NCBI GenBank assembly: GCA_009838075.1
Contig: VXSG01000052.1
Location: 124,001 to 188,000, forward strand
Source: Boseongicola sp. SB0665_bin_10
Lineage (GTDB): Bacteria; Pseudomonadota; Alphaproteobacteria; Rhodobacterales; Rhodobacteraceae
Reading direction: 5' to 3'
Length of the DNA: 64,000 nucleotides
This document shows, one piece after another, positions 53,421 to 63,499 of this stretch. The notes beneath the pieces are model-generated. The model made no database searches and was not told where the DNA came from. It saw only the letters and a program-made list of their open reading frames with translations. The position numbers were made by a program, and so were the translations under genes. Numbering within the stretch: the first letter of the stretch is position 1; each line of letters starts with the position of its first letter.

Positions 53421-55703
53421 ATGTCTGAAGACCCGCGCGAGACCGCCCTCCGGCAAGCTGCGCTTGAGTACCACGAACTGCCCAAACCCGGCAAACTGGA
53501 GATTCGGGCCACCAAGCCTCTCGCCAGCGGACGCGACCTTGCGCGCGCCTACAGCCCGGGCGTCGCGGAAGCCTGCCTGGAGATCAAGTCCGATCCCATG
53601 AACGCTTGCCGATTCACGGCGCGCGCGAACCAGGTTGCCGTCGTGACCAACGGATCGGCTGTGCTCGGCCTTGGCAACATCGGCGGACTTGCCGCAAAGC
53701 CGGTGATGGAAGGCAAGGCGGTCCTGTTCAAGAAGTTTGCAAACATCGACTGCTTCGACATCGAGGTGGACGAAAGCGATCCCGAGCGCCTGGCCGAGAT
53801 CGTCTGCGCGCTCGAACCGACCTTCGGAGCAATCAATCTCGAGGACATCAAGGCGCCGGACTGCTTCGTCGTCGAGCGGATGTGCGCCGAACGGATGAAC
53901 ATCCCCGTGTTTCACGATGACCAGCACGGGACCGCCATCGTCGTGGGCGCGGCCGCAACCAATGCGCTCCATGTTGCGGGCAAGGCGTTCGAGGACATCA
54001 AGGTGGTGTCCACTGGCGGGGGGGCTGCCGGAATCGCCTGCCTGAACATGCTCCTGAAGCTGGGCGTCAAGCGCGAGAACATCTGGCTGTGCGACCTCAA
54101 GGGACTGGTGCATGAGGGGCGCAAGGCCGACATGACGCCGCAAAAGGAGGAATTCGCGCAGCCGGGAGGGCCGATGGCGCTGGCCGATGTCATCGTCGGA
54201 GCGGACCTGTTCCTGGGCCTTTCAGGTCCCGGGGTCCTCTCGAAGGACATGGTCGGCAGAATGTCCCGGCCGCCCATCATCTTCGCGCTGGCCAACCCGG
54301 AACCCGAGATCATGCCAGACGAGGTGCGGGAGGTTGCGCCGGACGCGATCATTGCCACCGGCCGCTCCGACTTCCCCAACCAGGTGAACAACGTACTGTG
54401 CTTTCCGTTCATCTTTCGCGGCGCACTGGATGTCGGCGCGACCACGATCAACGACGAGATGAAACTGGCATGCGTCAATGGAATCGCGCACCTTGCGCGA
54501 ACGACCACGAGTGCCGAGGCCGCCGCCGCATACAAGGGCGAGGAACTGACGTTCGGACGCAACTATCTCATTCCCAAGCCCTTCGACCCGCGTCTCATGC
54601 GGGTGGTGGCCTCCGCCGTCGCCTTGGCCGCAATGGACACCGGCGTTGCCACCCGGCCGGTCGAGGACATGGACGCCTATCACCACAAGCTGAACGCGGC
54701 CGTCTACAGGTCCACGATGATCATGCGGCCGGTCTTCGAGGCGGCCTCGACCGCAAGCCGACGCATCGTGTTCGCGGAAGGCGAGAACGAACGCGTGCTG
54801 CGCGCCGCCACGGCCATGATCGAGGAGATGTCGGACACCCCCATTCTCATCGGACGTCCGGAAGTGGTGGAACGCCGGATCGAACGGCTCGGGCTGCCGA
54901 TCCGGCTGGGCGAGAACTTCGATCTCGTGAACCCGGAAAGCGACCCCCGCTATCGCGACTACTGGACCACCTATCACGGCCTCCTCGAGCGCCGCGGCGT
55001 GACCCCGGAGCTTGCCCGGGCGATCATGCGCACGAACACGACTGCCATTGGCGCCGTCATGGTGCACAGGCAGGAAGCCGACAGCTTGATCTGCGGCGTC
55101 TTCGGGCAGTATCACTGGCACCTGCGCTACGTGGCCGAGGTTCTTGCGAGGGACGGGCTTCGTCCGGTCGGGGCGCTCAGCCTCGTGATTCTCGAGGACG
55201 GTCCGCTGTTCGTGGCCGACACGCATGTTCATCCCGAACCCACGCCCCCTCAAATCGCTGAAGTCGTCCTGGGCGCCGCGCGACATGTGCGCCGGTTTGG
55301 CCACGAGCCAAAGATCGCGCTCTGCAGCCACAGCCAGTTCGGGAACCTTGATTGCGACACCGGCGAGCGGATGCGCCAAGCCATGTCAATTCTGGATGCC
55401 GCGCCGCGCGACTTCGAATACGAGGGCGAAATGCACACGGACACGGCTCTCGACGTGACGATCCGCGAACGAATCATGCCGCATGCCCGGTTCGACGGAC
55501 CGGCAAACGTGCTCATATTCGCGAATCTCGATGCGGCCTCCGCCGTTCGAAACATTCTCAAGATGAAGGCGGGCGGCCTTGAGGTTGGCCCGATCCTGAT
55601 GGGCATGGGCAACCGGGCGCACATCGTCACGCCTTCGGTCACGGCTCGCGGGCTTCTGAACACAAGCGCGTTGGCGGGCACTCCCGTTGCGCAATACGGT
55701 TGA
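53421..55703 (+). CDS. maeB: NADP-dependent malic enzyme with phosphotransacetylase-like domain
   Basis: Oxidative decarboxylation of malate to pyruvate; 760 residues, the long MaeB type. Residues about 1-430 are the malic-enzyme part: [55 protein letters not shown]. Residues about 435-760 are a phosphate acetyltransferase-like domain ([16 protein letters not shown] at its start, [24 protein letters not shown] at its end), which is usually regulatory (acetyl-CoA binding). A GGAGG site precedes the ATG. Divergent from the cdd operon. Confidence 0.96.
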   Translation: MSEDPRETALRQAALEYHELPKPGKLEIRATKPLASGRDLARAYSPGVAEACLEIKSDPMNACRFTARANQVAVVTNGSAVLGLGNIGGLAAKPVMEGKAVLFKKFANIDCFDIEVDESDPERLAEIVCALEPTFGAINLEDIKAPDCFVVERMCAERMNIPVFHDDQHGTAIVVGAAATNALHVAGKAFEDIKVVSTGGGAAGIACLNMLLKLGVKRENIWLCDLKGLVHEGRKADMTPQKEEFAQPGGPMALADVIVGADLFLGLSGPGVLSKDMVGRMSRPPIIFALANPEPEIMPDEVREVAPDAIIATGRSDFPNQVNNVLCFPFIFRGALDVGATTINDEMKLACVNGIAHLARTTTSAEAAAAYKGEELTFGRNYLIPKPFDPRLMRVVASAVALAAMDTGVATRPVEDMDAYHHKLNAAVYRSTMIMRPVFEAASTASRRIVFAEGENERVLRAATAMIEEMSDTPILIGRPEVVERRIERLGLPIRLGENFDLVNPESDPRYRDYWTTYHGLLERRGVTPELARAIMRTNTTAIGAVMVHRQEADSLICGVFGQYHWHLRYVAEVLARDGLRPVGALSLVILEDGPLFVADTHVHPEPTPPQIAEVVLGAARHVRRFGHEPKIALCSHSQFGNLDCDTGERMRQAMSILDAAPRDFEYEGEMHTDTALDVTIRERIMPHARFDGPANVLIFANLDAASAVRNILKMKAGGLEVGPILMGMGNRAHIVTPSVTARGLLNTSALAGTPVAQYG

Positions 55704-55801
55704 GCCAACGGATGACCGGGCGCGACAATTGAGCGACTGGACATCCGGCGGCGAATTGCACATGCGCAAGGCAAGCAAACACTGGCCGGAAGGAAGGAAT
55801 G

Positions 55802-57697
55802 ATGGGGTACAAGGAAGTTTACGCGTCTTGGAAGTCCGACCCCGAGGCATTCTGGCTTGAGGCCGCCGAGGCCATCGACTGGAACCGCAAGCCGACGCGC
55901 GCGCTGAACGACGGGAATGCGCCGCTCTACGAATGGCTGGACGACGGACTGGTCAACACCTGCTGGAATGCCGTCGACCGACATGTCGAAGCCGGCCGCG
56001 GCGATCAGGACGCCATCATTCACGACAGTCCGGTCACCGACACAAAGTCACGGATCACCTATGCCGAGCTTCGGGACCGCGTCGCGCGGCTCGCCGGTGC
56101 ACTCGCGGCAAAGGGCGTCTCCAAGGGCGATCGCGTTGTCGTCTACATGCCGATGATACCGGAGACGCTTGTGGCCATGCTGGCATGCGCCAGGCTCGGT
56201 GCCATCCATTCGGTCGTCTTCGGAGGATTTGCGGCCAACGAACTGGCTGTCCGGATCGACGACGCCACACCAAAGGCCGTTATTGCAGGGTCCTGCGGAA
56301 TCGAGCCGGGCCGCATCGTCGAGTACAAGCCCCTTCTCGACGCCGCGATCGAGCTGGCGAGGCACAAGCCTGAGTTTTGCGTGATCTTCCAGCGCGAACA
56401 GGCACGCGCCGCAATGATCGACGGCCGAGACCTGGACTGGAACGAGGTTCAGGACGGAGCCACCCCGGCCGATTGCGTGCCCGTGGAAGGCAGCCATCCG
56501 GCATACATCCTCTATACGTCCGGCACGACCGGCGCGCCGAAGGGCGTCGTTCGCCCGACAGGCGGCCACCTGGTGGCGCTCAACTGGACCATGAAGAACA
56601 TATATGACACAGACCCGGGCGACGTGTTCTGGGCCGCATCCGATGTCGGCTGGGTCGTGGGCCATTCCTACATCTGCTACGCGCCGCTGATCCACGGCAA
56701 CACCACGATCGTGTTCGAAGGCAAGCCGGTCGGCACGCCGGATGCCGGGACGTTCTGGCGCGTCATCCAGGAGCATGGCGTGAAGGTCCTCTTTACCGCG
56801 CCTACGGCCTTTCGTGCCATCAAGCGCGAGGACCCGAATGGCAAACTGATCCGGGATTACGACCTTTCGGCGCTCAAGATCCTGTTTCTCGCCGGCGAAC
56901 GCGCCGATCCCGACACGATCGAATGGGCACGCAAGCACCTAGGCGTTCCGGTCATCGACCACTGGTGGCAGACCGAAACCGGGTATTCCATCGCGGCAAA
57001 CCCGATGGGAATCGAGCCGCTGCCGGTGAAGAACGGCTCGCCGTCTGTCGCCATGCCAGGCTACGACGTGCGCGTTCTCGACGACGGCGGGCAGTCCGTG
57101 AGTCCGGGAGAACTCGGCGCGATCGCGATCAAGCTTCCGTTGCCGCCGGGCACGCTTGCGACCCTCTGGAATGCGGAGGAACGGTTCAGGAAGAGCTACC
57201 TCGAACAGTTCCCCGGATATTACGAGACCGGCGATGCGGGCTTTGTCGACGAGGACGGATACCTTTACATCATGGCGCGGACGGATGACGTGATCAACGT
57301 GGCGGGCCATCGGCTTTCCACGGGAGGCATGGAGGAAGTGCTCACGGCCCATCCCGACGTCGCCGAATGCGCCGTCATCGGCGTGACCGACCAGCTCAAG
57401 GGACAACTGCCGGTGGGCTTCCTTTGCACGAATTCCGGAACGTTGCGCCCGGACGAGGAAGTCGTCAATGAATGCGTCAAGCTCGTGCGCGACCGGATCG
57501 GCCCGGTTGCAGCCTTCCGGCTCGCCGTCGTGGTCGATCGCCTGCCCAAGACCCGCTCCGGCAAGATCCTGCGGGGCGTGATGGTCAAGATGGCCGATGG
57601 CGAAGACTTCAAGATGCCGGCCACGATCGACGACCCGGCCATTCTGGACGAGATTCGGGAAGCCCTGACGACCCTTGGGTATCCCGATGACCGGTAG
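55802..57697 (+). CDS. prpE: Propionyl-CoA synthetase
   Basis: Acyl-adenylate-forming ligase, about 631 residues; two ATGs are adjacent (55799 and 55802) and the second has better spacing to GGAAGGAAGGA. GYKEVYASWKSDPEAFWLEAAEAIDW is the PrpE N-terminus, YILYTSGTTGAPKGVV the ATP loop, DHWWQTETGYSI the adenylate motif, YYETGDAGFVDEDGYLYIMARTDDVINVAGHR the hinge and PKTRSGKILRGVM the catalytic (acetylatable) Lys. It follows maeB after about 100 bp, linking propionate activation with anaplerotic carbon flow. Confidence 0.95.
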   Translation: MGYKEVYASWKSDPEAFWLEAAEAIDWNRKPTRALNDGNAPLYEWLDDGLVNTCWNAVDRHVEAGRGDQDAIIHDSPVTDTKSRITYAELRDRVARLAGALAAKGVSKGDRVVVYMPMIPETLVAMLACARLGAIHSVVFGGFAANELAVRIDDATPKAVIAGSCGIEPGRIVEYKPLLDAAIELARHKPEFCVIFQREQARAAMIDGRDLDWNEVQDGATPADCVPVEGSHPAYILYTSGTTGAPKGVVRPTGGHLVALNWTMKNIYDTDPGDVFWAASDVGWVVGHSYICYAPLIHGNTTIVFEGKPVGTPDAGTFWRVIQEHGVKVLFTAPTAFRAIKREDPNGKLIRDYDLSALKILFLAGERADPDTIEWARKHLGVPVIDHWWQTETGYSIAANPMGIEPLPVKNGSPSVAMPGYDVRVLDDGGQSVSPGELGAIAIKLPLPPGTLATLWNAEERFRKSYLEQFPGYYETGDAGFVDEDGYLYIMARTDDVINVAGHRLSTGGMEEVLTAHPDVAECAVIGVTDQLKGQLPVGFLCTNSGTLRPDEEVVNECVKLVRDRIGPVAAFRLAVVVDRLPKTRSGKILRGVMVKMADGEDFKMPATIDDPAILDEIREALTTLGYPDDR

Positions 57698-57767
57698 ATC
57701 GCCTTGGTCGTTGCCGATCACGCCAATTGCGTGACGCTCCGCGTCGCAGCGCGGGCACCGGGCACCT

Positions 57768-58535
57768 TCACACGAACTGCTCCCGAATCAACCGCTCCTC
57801 CAGCCCGTGGCCCGGATCAAAGAGGATCCTGTGGCGAACGCCGGGTTCGCTTCGAACCTCGACGGCCGCCACGTTGCGGACGGGCCGACCGTCCGCATCC
57901 GCCATCACCGGGCGCTTTGCAGGATTCAGGACGTCAAATCGCAAGGTCGCCGTCTTCGGGAGCAACGCGCCACGCCAGCGCCTTGGCCGGAACGGCGCCA
58001 CGGCCGTCAAGGCCAGCACCTGCGACCCGATGGGAAGAATCGGTCCATGCGCGGAATAGTTGTAGGCAGTTGAACCTGCCGGCGTGGACACCATCGCGCC
58101 GTCGCACACAAGTTCATCGAGCCGGGGCTTGCCATCCACGCTGATCTTAAGGCGCGCAGCCTGCGACCCTTCGCGCAGCAGGGACACCTCGTTGATCGCA
58201 AGCGCCTCTTCCGCCTTCCCGCCCGCGGTCTCGGCCCGCATGTGGAGCGGGTTGATCACGGCCTCCTCCGCCTCCCGCAGGCGCTTCGGCAGGTCATCCA
58301 CGCGAAACTCGTTCATCAGGAAGCCAACGGTGCCCCGATGCATCCCGTAGACCGGTTTGCCCAAGGGCTGCACGTCCTTGAGCGTGTCCAGCATGAAACC
58401 GTCACCGCCGAGAGCCACGATCACGTCCGCCTCACCAGGCGGTGCCTGCCCGAACCGCCTGGTCAGGTCCGTCAACGCCTCCTGCGCCACCTTCGCCCCG
58501 CTTGCGCGAAATGACACCGCCCGTTCCGACTGCAT
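57768..58535 (-). CDS. nadK: NAD kinase
   Basis: Makes NADP from NAD; 255 residues from the ATG at 58535, which has GGAGGG just upstream (frame open to 58586). VALGGDGFMLDTLKDV is the GGDG catalytic motif, VYGMHRGTVGFLMNEF follows, and LVCDGAMVSTPAGSTAYNYSAHGPILPIGS is the NAD-binding and substrate loop. Convergent with prpE and divergent from glyA. Confidence 0.95.
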   Translation of the reverse strand: MQSERAVSFRASGAKVAQEALTDLTRRFGQAPPGEADVIVALGGDGFMLDTLKDVQPLGKPVYGMHRGTVGFLMNEFRVDDLPKRLREAEEAVINPLHMRAETAGGKAEEALAINEVSLLREGSQAARLKISVDGKPRLDELVCDGAMVSTPAGSTAYNYSAHGPILPIGSQVLALTAVAPFRPRRWRGALLPKTATLRFDVLNPAKRPVMADADGRPVRNVAAVEVRSEPGVRHRILFDPGHGLEERLIREQFV

Positions 58536-58698
58536 GATCCCTCCGTCCGTTGGTGGCACGATTGCCCGCGTCTCTTCCAAACTCAAGTCCCTGAATTCGC
58601 GTGACAGGACGCCGCAACGTGTCGATATGCCGGTTTCGACGCTTTCCGGGCCACGTCAATCGATATAGAAACCGCGTTGTCTGCACGGGAGCATCGCC

Positions 58699-59994
58699 AT
58701 GACTGTCCAGCACCGCGACTCCGGATTCCTTGCCGAGGCGCTTGAGACCCGCGATCCGGAACTCTTCGCCGCAATGCGGTCAGAACTCGGACGCCAGCGC
58801 GACGAAATCGAATTGATCGCGTCCGAGAACATCGTGTCGACCGCCGTGCTCGAAGCCCAGGGATCGGTGCTGACGAACAAGTATGCGGAGGGCTATCCCG
58901 GCAGGCGATACTACGGAGGCTGCCAGTTCGTCGACGTTGCGGAATCGCTGGCCATCGAACGTGCCAAGGAGCTCTTTGGCGCGGGTTTCGCCAATGTCCA
59001 GCCGAACTCCGGCAGCCAGATGAACCAGGCAGTGTTCCTCGCGCTGCTTCAGCCTGGCGACACGTTCATGGGCCTGGACCTGAACTCGGGCGGGCACCTG
59101 ACCCACGGGTCGCCCGTCAACATGTCGGGCAAATGGTTCAACGTGGTTTCCTATGGCGTTCGCCAGCAGGACCACCTTCTAGACATGAACGAAGTCCGGG
59201 CGCGTGCATTGGCGCACAGGCCGAAGCTGATTCTTGCCGGCGGCACGGCCTATTCGCGCACATGGGACTGGGCAGCCTTCCGGGAAATCGCGGACGAAAT
59301 CGGTGCCTGGCTCCACGTCGACATGGCCCACATCGCCGGCCTCGTCGCCGGCGGCGTCCACGCCTCTCCGGTGCCGCATGCACATGTTGTCACGTCGACA
59401 ACGCACAAGTCGCTTCGTGGTCCCCGCGGCGGCCTGATCCTGAGCAATGACGGGGAGATCGCGCGAAAGATCAACTCGGCCGTCTTCCCCGGTCTTCAGG
59501 GCGGACCGCTGATGCACGTCATTGCGGCGAAAGCCGTGGCGTTCGGAGAAGCGCTCAGGCCGGAGTTCAAGACCTATGCAGCGGCGATCGTTGCCAACGC
59601 GCGCGCCTTGGCGGACGAGCTCTTGAAGGGCGGAATCGACGTCGTTTCCGGCGGGACCGACAACCACCTGATGCTGGCCGACCTGCGCCCCAAGGGCGTG
59701 ACAGGCAAGGCGACCGAGGCGGCCCTGGGTCGCGCGCGCATCACGGCGAACAAGAACGGCGTACCCTTCGACCCGGAAAAGCCCTTCGTGACCAGCGGCA
59801 TTCGCCTCGGCACCCCGGCGGGCACGACACGCGGCTTTGGCGAAGACGAGTTCCGTCAAATTGCCCGCTGGATCGTGGAGGTCGTGGACGGCCTGGCCAC
59901 CAATGGCGAGACCGGCAATGCCGATGTCGAAGCGGGCGTCCGGCGCGAAGTCGCCCGCCTCTGCAACGCGTTCCCGCTCTACCCGAACCTCTGA
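58699..59994 (+). CDS. glyA: Serine hydroxymethyltransferase
   Basis: PLP enzyme, serine + THF to glycine + methylene-THF; 431 residues. [64 protein letters not shown] and the Schiff-base Lys in [15 protein letters not shown] are all present, with [24 protein letters not shown] near the end. Complete and full length. A perfect inverted repeat lies 90 bases downstream. Confidence 0.97.
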   Translation: MTVQHRDSGFLAEALETRDPELFAAMRSELGRQRDEIELIASENIVSTAVLEAQGSVLTNKYAEGYPGRRYYGGCQFVDVAESLAIERAKELFGAGFANVQPNSGSQMNQAVFLALLQPGDTFMGLDLNSGGHLTHGSPVNMSGKWFNVVSYGVRQQDHLLDMNEVRARALAHRPKLILAGGTAYSRTWDWAAFREIADEIGAWLHVDMAHIAGLVAGGVHASPVPHAHVVTSTTHKSLRGPRGGLILSNDGEIARKINSAVFPGLQGGPLMHVIAAKAVAFGEALRPEFKTYAAAIVANARALADELLKGGIDVVSGGTDNHLMLADLRPKGVTGKATEAALGRARITANKNGVPFDPEKPFVTSGIRLGTPAGTTRGFGEDEFRQIARWIVEVVDGLATNGETGNADVEAGVRREVARLCNAFPLYPNL

Positions 59995-60082
59995 CATGCG
60001 GGCGTCCCGCGAATCCCCGGGAACGTCCGAGCTTCCAGCCGGCAGTCACCTCGGAATTCGAAGCAGCGTGATCCAGCAATCT

Positions 60083-60109
60083 GGAATGTCATTGCAAGAC
60101 TGACATTCC
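60083..60109 (+). terminator. Stem-loop downstream of glyA
   Basis: GGAATGTC at 60083-60090 and GACATTCC at 60102-60109 form an 8-bp perfect stem with an 11-base loop. There is no T run after it, so it may be a factor-assisted terminator or RNA-processing site rather than a classical intrinsic terminator. Confidence 0.4.
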
Positions 60110-60149
60110 GCGACTTGCCTGTCCCGGAAAAAGGGCAGGTCCAAATGGC

Positions 60150-60178
60150 TTGACGTCTTGCTGACGGCAAACTACGAG
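60150..60178 (+). promoter_or_regulatory. Promoter of tRNA-Met
   Basis: TTGACG at 60150-60155, 17 bases, TACGAG at 60173-60178. Transcription would begin a few bases before the tRNA at 60192. Confidence 0.5.
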
Positions 60179-60191
60179 TGCCGTCTCTTGT

Positions 60192-60268
60192 GGCGGAGTA
60201 GCTCAGTTGGTCAGAGCAGAGGAATCATAATCCTTGTGTCGGGGGTTCAAGTCCCTCCTCCGCTACCA
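60192..60268 (+). tRNA. tRNA-Met(CAU), elongator type
   Basis: 77 bases with acceptor GGCGGAG pairing CTCCGCT, D-arm GCTCAGTTGGTCAGAGC, anticodon stem-loop GGAATCATAATCC with anticodon CAU, T-loop GGGTTCAAGTCCC and encoded CCA. The sequence resembles alphaproteobacterial elongator tRNA-Met; a lysidine-modified tRNA-Ile2 also has CAU and cannot be excluded without comparison. Confidence 0.93.
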
Positions 60269-60827
60269 TAATTGCAGCATTCGGCAGTTCGCTTGGCTTG
60301 CGGCAATGCAGGTTGAAAGTTGTGCGTCGTGGGCGTTCCGTTCATTTTGGTGCCAGACCGCATTTGGCCTCTGTTCCGCAAGTGCCGCACCGAAGCGCGC
60401 ATCCCGAGGATCAAATGGACGTGTCCTCATCCTCAGTCGAACGATCATGTACGCGCCAGAGATTGCAGCGTCCGTTCTGTTATGCATGATCGGCCAACCC
60501 ACGCGCTTCGATGGTTCACGACCCAATCGCAACGGATTCTCCGTCGAGGCTTCCCGCCGCCTGTAGAAGGCATGGCGTGCACAACGGGCGGCGTGTGCAA
60601 CGGGACATGTGCCCGTCAGTCCTTCATTGGGGACCCATACCGCCTTTTGAAACGCGACACGTTCCAGCCCTCTGGCTGACTTCACGTATCAGCAGGGGTG
60701 GCCAACGCCTCTCGTATGCCTGATCATTCAGAAACGAACAGGGGCGTGGCCACTCGTTGCCGTGCCGAAGTTCGGCGGGAATCCCCGCCCTTCTGTCTTG
60801 CTCCAGGACGCGTCACATTCCACCGTT
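60269..60827. other. Stretch right of tRNA-Met without a recognised gene
   Basis: About 560 bases. Several overlapping plus-strand open frames (60298-60723) have no ribosome-binding sites and unlike-protein composition. It may hold remnants of integrated DNA, considering the adjacent transposase fragment. Confidence 0.45.
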
Positions 60828-61500
60828 TCAGTCAACTGCATGGACCCCCTTGATCGCATCCTCCGGCGTCGGATGCGCATTCCGGGGCTGCCACTTGTCC
60901 AGGACGAACGTGACCTTCCCGCCCCCGAAGATCTCGTCGCTCGTGTTCCGCATCCATTCGGCCCCGTCGGAGATGACGACGATCTCTCCGGCGTCGTGCA
61001 GCCCGCGCCGCTGCGCCTCCCGGCCAAGGCGCCTGGCGAAATCGGAGGGATCCGCGCTTCCGGACGCCGCGGCCGCGCTGTCGACGAGACAGCTGAACGT
61101 CGCACTGTCCCTGTCCTTCAGCGCCGCGCCGGTTTCCGGGTCACGCCTCTCGGCGGTGTACATGACAGCCAGCTTCGCTTCGCGGGACTTCGAAGTCCCG
61201 TCCTCATGCTTGCCGCGAACGCCCGCAGTCTCCTCCTTGCGCATCGGGACCCCGGTCCCGTCAATTGAGAGATACATGCGCGATTCCAGCGGCTTGCCCA
61301 CGACGACCTCCTCGCGTTCGAACCGAAGCGCTTCCTCGCCGAGCGCCGGTGACCAGCGCTGCAGAGAGCTTGAGGAGGCGTTCAGGCCCGCGATATTCGC
61401 GATGTGACGGGTCGCCGCCTCGAAGCTCATCATCGGCACCGTCCCTGCCATGACGCTCGCCATGTCATTGACCGAAGCGACAGGCACGCATCTCTCCGAA
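60828..61500 (-). pseudogene. ISKra4-family transposase fragment
   Basis: Minus-strand frame with MYLSIDGTGVPMRKEETAGVRGK, TSKSREAKLAVMYTAERRD, FARRLGREAQRRGLHD and VVISDGAEWMRNTSDEIFGGG: this is the catalytic core of ISKra4-type transposases (first Asp in SIDGTG, second in SDGAEW). The frame then turns after FVLDKW into unrelated sequence, so the C-terminal third with the last catalytic Glu is missing. Upstream of about 61450 the N-terminal domain is degenerate. Non-functional relic, about 560 bp from tRNA-Met. Confidence 0.8.
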
Positions 61501-61911
61501 GCGATCCGGGCCTTCTCGGAAGCAGGCCAGCGACGACACTTCAGACGAAGGTCAGCTTCGCATGGAGACTCCGTCGCATCGCCATGCCCTGCTGCGGCAT
61601 GACCCGTTGCGGCCAGGAAAACTGCCGCCATCTACATCCCTCCGGGAATGTCCCGCTTCGTGGCGAACACTGAACGCGAAAATCCCCGGACGGGAACCGG
61701 CGCCGAGGCATGGGACCCAGATGACGCTTGCGATCATTCGAGCACGACAAGGATCTCCCGTGTCCACCATTGCCTTGGCAGTTGCCCATGTCCCATCGAA
61801 TCAATTTGTTGTGCGGGCTCTTGGGCAACTGCTTGCCGAACAATTGGCCAAGACGCTGGAATGTGGCTCGAGGCAAAATGCGGACTTTACCCAAGTTGCT
61901 TTTGTGGCGAA
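61501..61911. other. Non-coding or decayed stretch
   Basis: About 410 bases between the ISKra4 relic and the end of the sulfatase gene. No gene recognised. Confidence 0.45.
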
Positions 61912-63444
61912 TCAGTCGGGCTGCGCAGCGGCGACCATAGGCAATCGCGCCCTTGCCTTCGTGTCGGCGGCGCCGGCATTGCGGACGTATCTCCGCGCGT
62001 CGTCATCGCGCACGAGGTTCACGTAGGTCGGCGCTCCAGCCGTGATCTTGTGGATCGCCAGGCGGCGCTTCTGGCTTGCGCGGATGGTCTTGAACCAGCG
62101 GTCAGGGTCCCAGTTGTCAAACAGGATTGCCTCCAGGTCGGCCCTGATTTCGGCGCAGTCGGCGCCAGTCGAGCGATCTGCAGTTTCATTGGGGTCTTCG
62201 ACCACGTTGTACAACCGCGTGTCTTCGCCTTCGAGCCACATCAGCTTCCAAGGACCCTTGCGCACCATCCGGCTGGGACCGGTGGAGCCATCGGCGGCGA
62301 ATTCAGAAATTACCGTATCGGGCAGCCCGGACGCATCGCCAGCCAACGTGCCTGCCAGGGAAGTGCCGTCGAGCGGCGCGGCATAGTTGTCGAATCCGGG
62401 CTCGGCGAGGTCCATCAGGGTCGGCAGCAAATCAACCAGGGAAATGTTCTGCGCCACGCGAGCCGGTGCGAAACGACCTGGCGCATGCACGATAAAGGGT
62501 ATGGCCGCCGCCCACTCAAAGAAATGCTGTTTGAACCACATGCCGCGCTCGCCCATCATCTCGCCATGATCGGCGGTGAAAATGACAATCGTGTTGTCGG
62601 AAAGGCCGGTCTTTTCCAGAACATCCAGCAATTGGCCGACCTTCTCGTCGACATACGAAATCATCCCGTAATAGCCGTGCCTGGCCATGCGGCGGTGCTC
62701 GTCCGTCACCGTGAACCGATGCCGGGCCTGACAGTAATGCAAGTTGCGGCTGAGGTGATCCATCTCGTTCTCGGCCAAGGGCGCCACGGCGGGCTGCTCG
62801 ATCCGATCATGATCGTAGAGATCCCAGTATTCCTGCCCGATCACGAACGGCGAGTGCGGGGAAGTGAATGACACCGCCAGGAAAAACGGCCGGTCGTCAT
62901 GCTTCCTCGCCAGGTCGTAGAGCGCCTGTTGCCCGTGGTAGGCGACCTCATCATCGTAATCCATCTGCATGGTGCGAATGGCCGGGCCGCTTTCCAGGAC
63001 CGGCGCCATGGTCAGGTTGGTCGGGCGGTATTCGCGGCCCTTCGACCAATCAACTGTCCAGGCAAAATTTGCCGGGTAAATCTCCGTGGTGTGGCGCCTT
63101 TCATAGCCGTGCAATTGATCCGGCCCGACAAAATGCATCTTGCCGGACAGCTCGACCCGATAGTCGAGCGATCGCAGGTAGTGCGCAAATGTGGGAATGT
63201 CGGCATGAAACTCGCTGGCATTGTCATACATGCCGATCTTGAAGGGCAATTGGCCGGCATGCATCGAGGCGCGCGAAGGCCCGCACATGGGCAGATTGCA
63301 ATAGCAGCATTCGAACACCACGCCCCGTGTTGCGAGGCGGTCGATATTGGGTGCCTTGGACGTCGAATTGCCATAGGCGCGCAGCGCGCGCGCAGCGAGC
63401 TGGTCGGCTTGGATGAACAGAAAGTTTGGCCGGGTACGGGACAC
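61912..63444 (-). CDS. betC: Choline-sulfatase
   Basis: 510-residue type I sulfatase releasing choline and sulfate from choline-O-sulfate, likely cytoplasmic (no signal peptide). NFLFIQADQLAARALRAYGN is the N-terminal metal site (QADQ), MCGPSRASMHAGQLPFKIG holds the Cys in CxPSR that is matured to formylglycine, SGKMHFVGPDQLHGYERRHTTEIYP is typical of BetC, and FTADHGEMMGERGMWFKQHFFEW supplies the other metal residues. The C-terminal RPxRY-like tail is short. The choline product could feed glycine betaine or one-carbon pathways. The gene follows the solute-binding gene by 55 bases in the minus-strand direction. Confidence 0.92.
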   Translation of the reverse strand: MSRTRPNFLFIQADQLAARALRAYGNSTSKAPNIDRLATRGVVFECCYCNLPMCGPSRASMHAGQLPFKIGMYDNASEFHADIPTFAHYLRSLDYRVELSGKMHFVGPDQLHGYERRHTTEIYPANFAWTVDWSKGREYRPTNLTMAPVLESGPAIRTMQMDYDDEVAYHGQQALYDLARKHDDRPFFLAVSFTSPHSPFVIGQEYWDLYDHDRIEQPAVAPLAENEMDHLSRNLHYCQARHRFTVTDEHRRMARHGYYGMISYVDEKVGQLLDVLEKTGLSDNTIVIFTADHGEMMGERGMWFKQHFFEWAAAIPFIVHAPGRFAPARVAQNISLVDLLPTLMDLAEPGFDNYAAPLDGTSLAGTLAGDASGLPDTVISEFAADGSTGPSRMVRKGPWKLMWLEGEDTRLYNVVEDPNETADRSTGADCAEIRADLEAILFDNWDPDRWFKTIRASQKRRLAIHKITAGAPTYVNLVRDDDARRYVRNAGAADTKARARLPMVAAAQPD

Positions 63445-63499
63445 GAGCGCTTGCCCTTCGCACAGGGTTGGGGCGCCGAGCTTCGGCGCCCCAAGACGG

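Noticed and set aside
61648-62871. A 407-codon plus-strand frame opposite betC
   Set aside because: Antisense to the conserved sulfatase core and without start signals.
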